From AAA164-E04 sp014239995 (GTDB taxonomy: Bacteria > Verrucomicrobiota > Verrucomicrobiia > Limisphaerales > AAA164-E04), in assembly GCA_029247315.1 (NCBI GenBank), contig JAQWLM010000074.1:1-27531 (forward strand): DNA of 27,531 nucleotides, in the 5' to 3' direction. Below are positions 24,220 to 27,531 of this stretch, piece after piece (within the stretch, counting starts at the first letter, position 1; every line of letters begins with the position of its first letter). The translations under genes and the position numbers were made by a program. The notes below the pieces were generated by a model that worked only from the letters and a program-made list of their open reading frames with translations, was not told the DNA's origin and did not search any database.

Positions 24220-24606
24220 ATGCAATACCTTTTTATTGGATTAGGATCCTTGTTTGTGGGACTGGGTGTTTTGGGAATGGTTCTGCCCTTACTTCCAACC
24301 ACCCCCTTTCTGCTGCTGGCAGCAGCCTGCTATGCTCGGGGGTCCGATCGATTTTACCGGTGGTTGCTCAGTCATCCATGGTTCGGGGATACGATTCGGC
24401 GTTACCGTGGTGGACATGGCATTCCGCGACGCGTACGCAATAGAACCATCCTGATTCTATGGTTGACTCTGGTTCTTTCAGGGCTTTTGCTTCACCATAA
24501 TGCCCCTATCGTCCGCTGGTGGCTGCTTTGCTTGCTGCTTGCCGTGGGACTTGGGGTGAGCACTTACCTCCTTCGCCTGCCTGTTGACAAAACGGGTGAT
24601 CAATGA
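24220..24606 (+). CDS. DUF454 (YbaN-like) inner-membrane protein
   Basis: 128-residue membrane protein of family PF04304, function unknown. Family hallmarks are GLGSLFVGLGVLGMVLPLLP and TTPFLLLAAACYARGS, then the RFYRWLLSHPWFG loop and an IRRYRGGHGIPRR basic stretch, followed by two more hydrophobic segments near the C-terminus (about 74-90 and 96-116). It starts 17 bases from the divergent rhaI start, and the sulfatase gene begins about 58 bases after its stop, so it may head a plus-strand unit. No ribosome site is obvious. Confidence 0.85.
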   Translation: MQYLFIGLGSLFVGLGVLGMVLPLLPTTPFLLLAAACYARGSDRFYRWLLSHPWFGDTIRRYRGGHGIPRRVRNRTILILWLTLVLSGLLLHHNAPIVRWWLLCLLLAVGLGVSTYLLRLPVDKTGDQ

Positions 24607-24664
24607 CGCCTGGCTTTGGTTTTTTACTTTTTCAGGACCTGATTCCACGTATGCTGTGGGCTGT

Positions 24665-26278
24665 ATGAAACCCTGGTTTTCTCTTTTGCTCCATTGTGCC
24701 GGCGGCTTGTTTCTGTCGGGATTCCCTGTTGAATCACAAGCAAAACAGGATCGTCCCAATATACTTTTCCTTTTCAGTGACGATCTCACTGCTCAGGCCA
24801 TTTCCGCTTATCAATACGGTCTGGAACTTCCTCCGACCCCAAACCTCGACCGTATCGCCACGGAAGGCATGCTCTTCGAGCAAAGCTTTTGCGCGAACAG
24901 TATCTGCACCCCTTCCCGAGCCACCGTCATGACCGGACTGCACAGCCACAAGAACGGGATCGTGCATTTGGCCGGAGCACTCAACCCGGCACTTCCAACA
25001 TGGCCGAAGCAACTGCGTGCGCATGGCTATACCACCGCTGTTTTTGGTAAATGGCACATGAAGACCAAGCCGACTGGTTTTGATGCCTGGGAGGTTTTCA
25101 GTGGTCAGGGAAACTATTACAATCCATTACTGTTCAATGCCACTGGAAACCGCATTATCGAGGGACATTCAACCGATATCGTGACGGATCTTGCCCTGGA
25201 ATGGCTTGACCAGAGGGATGTGTCCAAGCCTTTTGCACTGATGATTCAGCATAAGGCCCCGCACCGAAATTGGAAACCCAGTCTGCGGGATCTGGACCTC
25301 TACCGGGATTTGGAGTTGCCTGAACCCGCCAGTCTTTTTGATACCTATGAGGGACGGGTTGCCGCTGCCAATCACAAGATGGGCATCGATGTGCACATGC
25401 GTCTGCTCAGCGACCTGATGGTCTTCGAGAAGGAGTCTGACCTGAAGGTCATTTCGAGGATGAACCCGGAACAGCAGAAAGCCTACTTGGCCGCCTTTGA
25501 GGAAGAAAACAGTGCCTTTTTGGCCAATCCACCCAAGGGCCGCGAGCTCGTTCGTTGGAAGTATCAACGTTACATGAAAAACTACCTCCGCTGTGTAGCC
25601 GGTGTGGATCGGAACGTTGGCAGGGTGCTGGATTGGCTTGAAACCTCAGGGATCGCACAGGACACCATGGTTGTCTACTGTGCCGATCAGGGATTTTACC
25701 TGGGCGAGCATGGCTGGTTCGACAAGCGTTGGGCTTATGAGGAGTCCATGAGAATGCCCCTGATGATACGCTGGCCTGGTAAGGTGAAGCCTGGCACAAG
25801 GACCTCTGTCATGGTTCAGAATATTGACTATGCACCTACCTTTCTGGCAGCAGCCGGATTAACACCTTCTTGGGATGTTGACGGATTGAATCTGTTACCG
25901 ATCCTGACCCATGCGGGTAACGTTCCTGAAAACTGGCGGGATATCCTGTATTATCGATATATTGACCGAGGTCATGGAGTAGCCAGGCACAGCGCCATCC
26001 GGACTCAGCAATACAAGTTGATATATTTTGATCGTCCACAGACACCGGCTGAGGAGGTAAATCGTTGGGAATTGTTCGACCTCCAAACAGATCCAAGGGA
26101 AATGAAAAACCTGGCAGGCTTGTCTTCCCATGCAACGGTGCTCACGGCGCTCAAAAAACGTTTCTGGAATACGCGCAATCGATATGGTGATACTGAGGAA
26201 TCGGTATGGGATCAACCCTCCCGGCCTCAGTATCCAAGGGACTCCTTGATCCGTTCCTTACGCTCACGGCGACCCTGA
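24665..26278 (+). CDS. Secreted type I (formylglycine) sulfatase
   Basis: Hydrolyses sulfate esters, probably on polysaccharide or its oligomers, outside the cytoplasm. Active-site motif CTPSR-A-T-V-M-T-G has its Cys at codon 24905-24907 (Cys81), which is converted to formylglycine by a separate maturase. Metal and sulfate site: FSDD at the end of the first strand, GKWHM, HKAPH, and DQGFYLGEHGWFDKRW, the arrangement common in heparan/arylsulfatase-like S1 members. The ATG at 24665 gives a signal peptide (hydrophobic WFSLLLHCAGGLFL, cleavage near SQA); an upstream in-frame ATG at 24584 would overlap DUF454 by 23 bases and put 27 residues before that signal, so it is not chosen. 537 residues, normal. 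Substrate unknown. Confidence 0.93.
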   Translation: MKPWFSLLLHCAGGLFLSGFPVESQAKQDRPNILFLFSDDLTAQAISAYQYGLELPPTPNLDRIATEGMLFEQSFCANSICTPSRATVMTGLHSHKNGIVHLAGALNPALPTWPKQLRAHGYTTAVFGKWHMKTKPTGFDAWEVFSGQGNYYNPLLFNATGNRIIEGHSTDIVTDLALEWLDQRDVSKPFALMIQHKAPHRNWKPSLRDLDLYRDLELPEPASLFDTYEGRVAAANHKMGIDVHMRLLSDLMVFEKESDLKVISRMNPEQQKAYLAAFEEENSAFLANPPKGRELVRWKYQRYMKNYLRCVAGVDRNVGRVLDWLETSGIAQDTMVVYCADQGFYLGEHGWFDKRWAYEESMRMPLMIRWPGKVKPGTRTSVMVQNIDYAPTFLAAAGLTPSWDVDGLNLLPILTHAGNVPENWRDILYYRYIDRGHGVARHSAIRTQQYKLIYFDRPQTPAEEVNRWELFDLQTDPREMKNLAGLSSHATVLTALKKRFWNTRNRYGDTEESVWDQPSRPQYPRDSLIRSLRSRRP

Positions 26279-26478
26279 TGCGATTGAATTTTTGGTGTCC
26301 TGCAAACCCATCTGGAGTCGACCATCCCCGTCATTCTCTCGTTGTCCAATTTTGATTGGGTAAAGGGTGGTTGATTTTTTTTATCGCCCTGAAGGAGCCG
26401 GAGGTATCCAACGTTTCCAACCCATAAATGTCGTTCGATTTGGCTCGTTCTTCTATTTCCAGCTGATAGGTTCACTGT
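26279..26478. other. 200-base spacer between sulfatase and lactonase-like genes
   Basis: Contains a small CCAAT-TTTG-ATTGG hairpin (26346-26359) and a separate T8 run ending at 26382. They are 15 bases apart and do not form a convincing terminator. No clear promoter elements with correct spacing, and no credible small gene. Confidence 0.3.
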
Positions 26479-27531
26479 ATGTCATCCAGTAATCGGTTCA
26501 GCCTGCTTCATGTCCGTGCTCAGATCGTTGCATTCCTTCAGGCATGGATCTTTTTCATGGTCTTTATGGTGGCATACGGGGATCAGAAGGATGTGTGGAT
26601 CGGTACGGGAAGTGCATGGCCAAGTCAAGGTATCTACCACTGTCAACTGGACTTGGAGACAGGTAAATTGTCCAGACCATCTCTGGCTGCCAAGGTTGCT
26701 GGCCCTGGGTTCCTTGCCATGCATCCCAAGGGTTCGCATCTCTATGCGGTAGCCTCATACAAGGGGAAAGGCTCGGTGGTTTGTTATGCCATTGATCAGG
26801 GTGCCGATGGTCCAGAACTGTCTTTTGTGAACGCCCTGGAGATTGGAGACGGCGGAGGTACGCATCTGGCGGTTGATGCACTTGGGCGCGTTTTGCTGAC
26901 GGCTCAATACGGGGGAGGATCGGTTGCCGTGTTTGCATTGAACCAGGACGGTACGTTGGATCGAAAAACCCAAGTCGTGGAGCATTCGGGAGGTGCCAGG
27001 GTAGTTGGCAGGCGCCAGGATGCCCCGCATCCTCATTGGGTTGGCTTTTCTCCGGAGGGAAACTTCGTTTTTGTCCCGGACCTTGGCCTGGATCAAGTGG
27101 TGATATACGGGCTTGATGCGAGCCATGCTCGAATTCGACCTCACGGGCAGACCCACACACCTCGCGGTGGGGGTCCAAGGCACATGAAGTTTCACCCCAA
27201 TGGGCGATGGGCCTACGTTCTCAATGAACTTTCTCTCAGTGTTACCCTCTGCGACTATGACAAGGTGGGAGGATCACTCCTGGTGCGACAAACCCTTCCA
27301 GGCGTGCCTCACGAGCAATTGCAGGAGGAACAGTTCAAGAGTGCCTCTGAGATTCGGGTGCATCCAAGTGGACGATACGTTTATGCTGCCAACCGTGGGC
27401 ACGATACGATCACTGCCTACAGGGTGCATCCAGAAACTGGGAAACTTTCGGTGATCGAGCGGGAGCATGTCAGGGGTGCGACGCCGCGCAATTTCAATAT
27501 CGATCCATCGGGTCGCTGGTTGCTCGCTGCG
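26479..27531 (+). CDS. Secreted lactonase-family seven-bladed beta-propeller (3' end outside window)
   Basis: The frame is open from the ATG at 26479 to the last base (351 codons), so the C-terminus is missing. The product matches the PF10282 lactonase family, related to 6-phosphogluconolactonase YbhE/Pgl. Visible features: an N-terminal hydrophobic stretch (about 15-33, IVAFLQAWIFFMVFMVAYG) acting as signal peptide or anchor, WIGTGSAWPSQGIYHCQLD as first blade, THLAVDALGRVLLTAQYGGG, PHPHWVGFSPEGNFVFVPD, the family hallmark GPRHMKFHPNGRWAYVLNEL near residue 233, and RVHPSGRYVYAANRGHD. Blades repeat with the HPxGxxxY pattern. Export makes a role in the cytoplasmic pentose phosphate route unlikely; an extracellular sugar lactone is a possible substrate. 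It follows the sulfatase on the same strand. Confidence 0.9.
   Translation, partial: MSSSNRFSLLHVRAQIVAFLQAWIFFMVFMVAYGDQKDVWIGTGSAWPSQGIYHCQLDLETGKLSRPSLAAKVAGPGFLAMHPKGSHLYAVASYKGKGSVVCYAIDQGADGPELSFVNALEIGDGGGTHLAVDALGRVLLTAQYGGGSVAVFALNQDGTLDRKTQVVEHSGGARVVGRRQDAPHPHWVGFSPEGNFVFVPDLGLDQVVIYGLDASHARIRPHGQTHTPRGGGPRHMKFHPNGRWAYVLNELSLSVTLCDYDKVGGSLLVRQTLPGVPHEQLQEEQFKSASEIRVHPSGRYVYAANRGHDTITAYRVHPETGKLSVIEREHVRGATPRNFNIDPSGRWLLAA

Noticed and set aside
26346..26382. Hairpin plus T run after the sulfatase gene as terminator.
   Set aside because: Stem of five pairs and a 15-base gap to the T run; not a normal intrinsic terminator.
1..27531. Search for tRNA, rRNA, CRISPR, transposase, integrase and attachment repeats.
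   Set aside because: None recognised by eye on either strand; the only AT-rich segment lacks mobile-element genes or flanking repeats.

Overview
The window is a bacterial chromosome segment, most likely from a member of the Verrucomicrobiota/Planctomycetota group and probably Verrucomicrobiota. The evidence is the PSCyt1-DUF1549-DUF1553 / DUF1501 gene pair, a secreted formylglycine sulfatase, a secreted lactonase-fold propeller and a Pseudomonas-type L-rhamnose isomerase beside an RhaSTPQ-type transporter. This is typical of polysaccharide-degrading members of those phyla. Shine-Dalgarno sequences are weak or absent before most genes. No tRNA, rRNA, CRISPR array, insertion sequence or prophage was seen.

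Layout. 1-458 is the 3' part of an Hsp20 gene that enters from the left edge, followed by a very good intrinsic terminator. 534-1663 is an AT-rich patch carrying one DUF4915/TIGR03032-like gene that looks compositionally foreign. 1744-2703 (minus) is an orphan ZnuA-like metal-binding lipoprotein. 2818-6974 (plus) is a closely packed run: membrane fatty acid desaturase, small zf-TFIIB protein, TrkA and TrkH (potassium uptake). 6987-10045 (minus) is an ffh - DUF2007 - glcD operon (signal recognition particle GTPase, small regulatory-type protein, FAD-linked glycolate/D-lactate oxidase). 10153-14710 (plus) is the secreted cytochrome-like PSCyt1/DUF1549/DUF1553 protein, translationally coupled to a Tat-exported DUF1501 protein. 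14916-16940 (plus) is acetyl-CoA synthetase behind a recognisable sigma70-type promoter.

17155-24202 (minus) reads in transcription order rhaI - rhaT - rhaP - rhaQ - rhaS - nupC. It encodes a complete L-rhamnose import system and the first catabolic isomerase, with a CNT nucleoside transporter as last gene. Kinase, aldolase and regulator genes are not present. 24220-26278 (plus) is a DUF454 membrane protein and a secreted S1 sulfatase. A secreted lactonase-family beta-propeller starts at 26479 and runs off the right edge.

How they fit together. The rhamnose operon, the exported sulfatase and the exported propeller form a plausible set for using sulfated, rhamnose-containing polysaccharide, but no glycoside hydrolase or lyase is visible here. 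The rest is housekeeping (Ffh, TrkAH, Acs, Hsp20) mixed with family-level unknowns. I see no convincing wholly new system. The best leads are the AT-rich DUF4915 gene, the degenerate metal-binding lipoprotein, the 4-residue repeat tail of Ffh and the NupC/rhamnose association.
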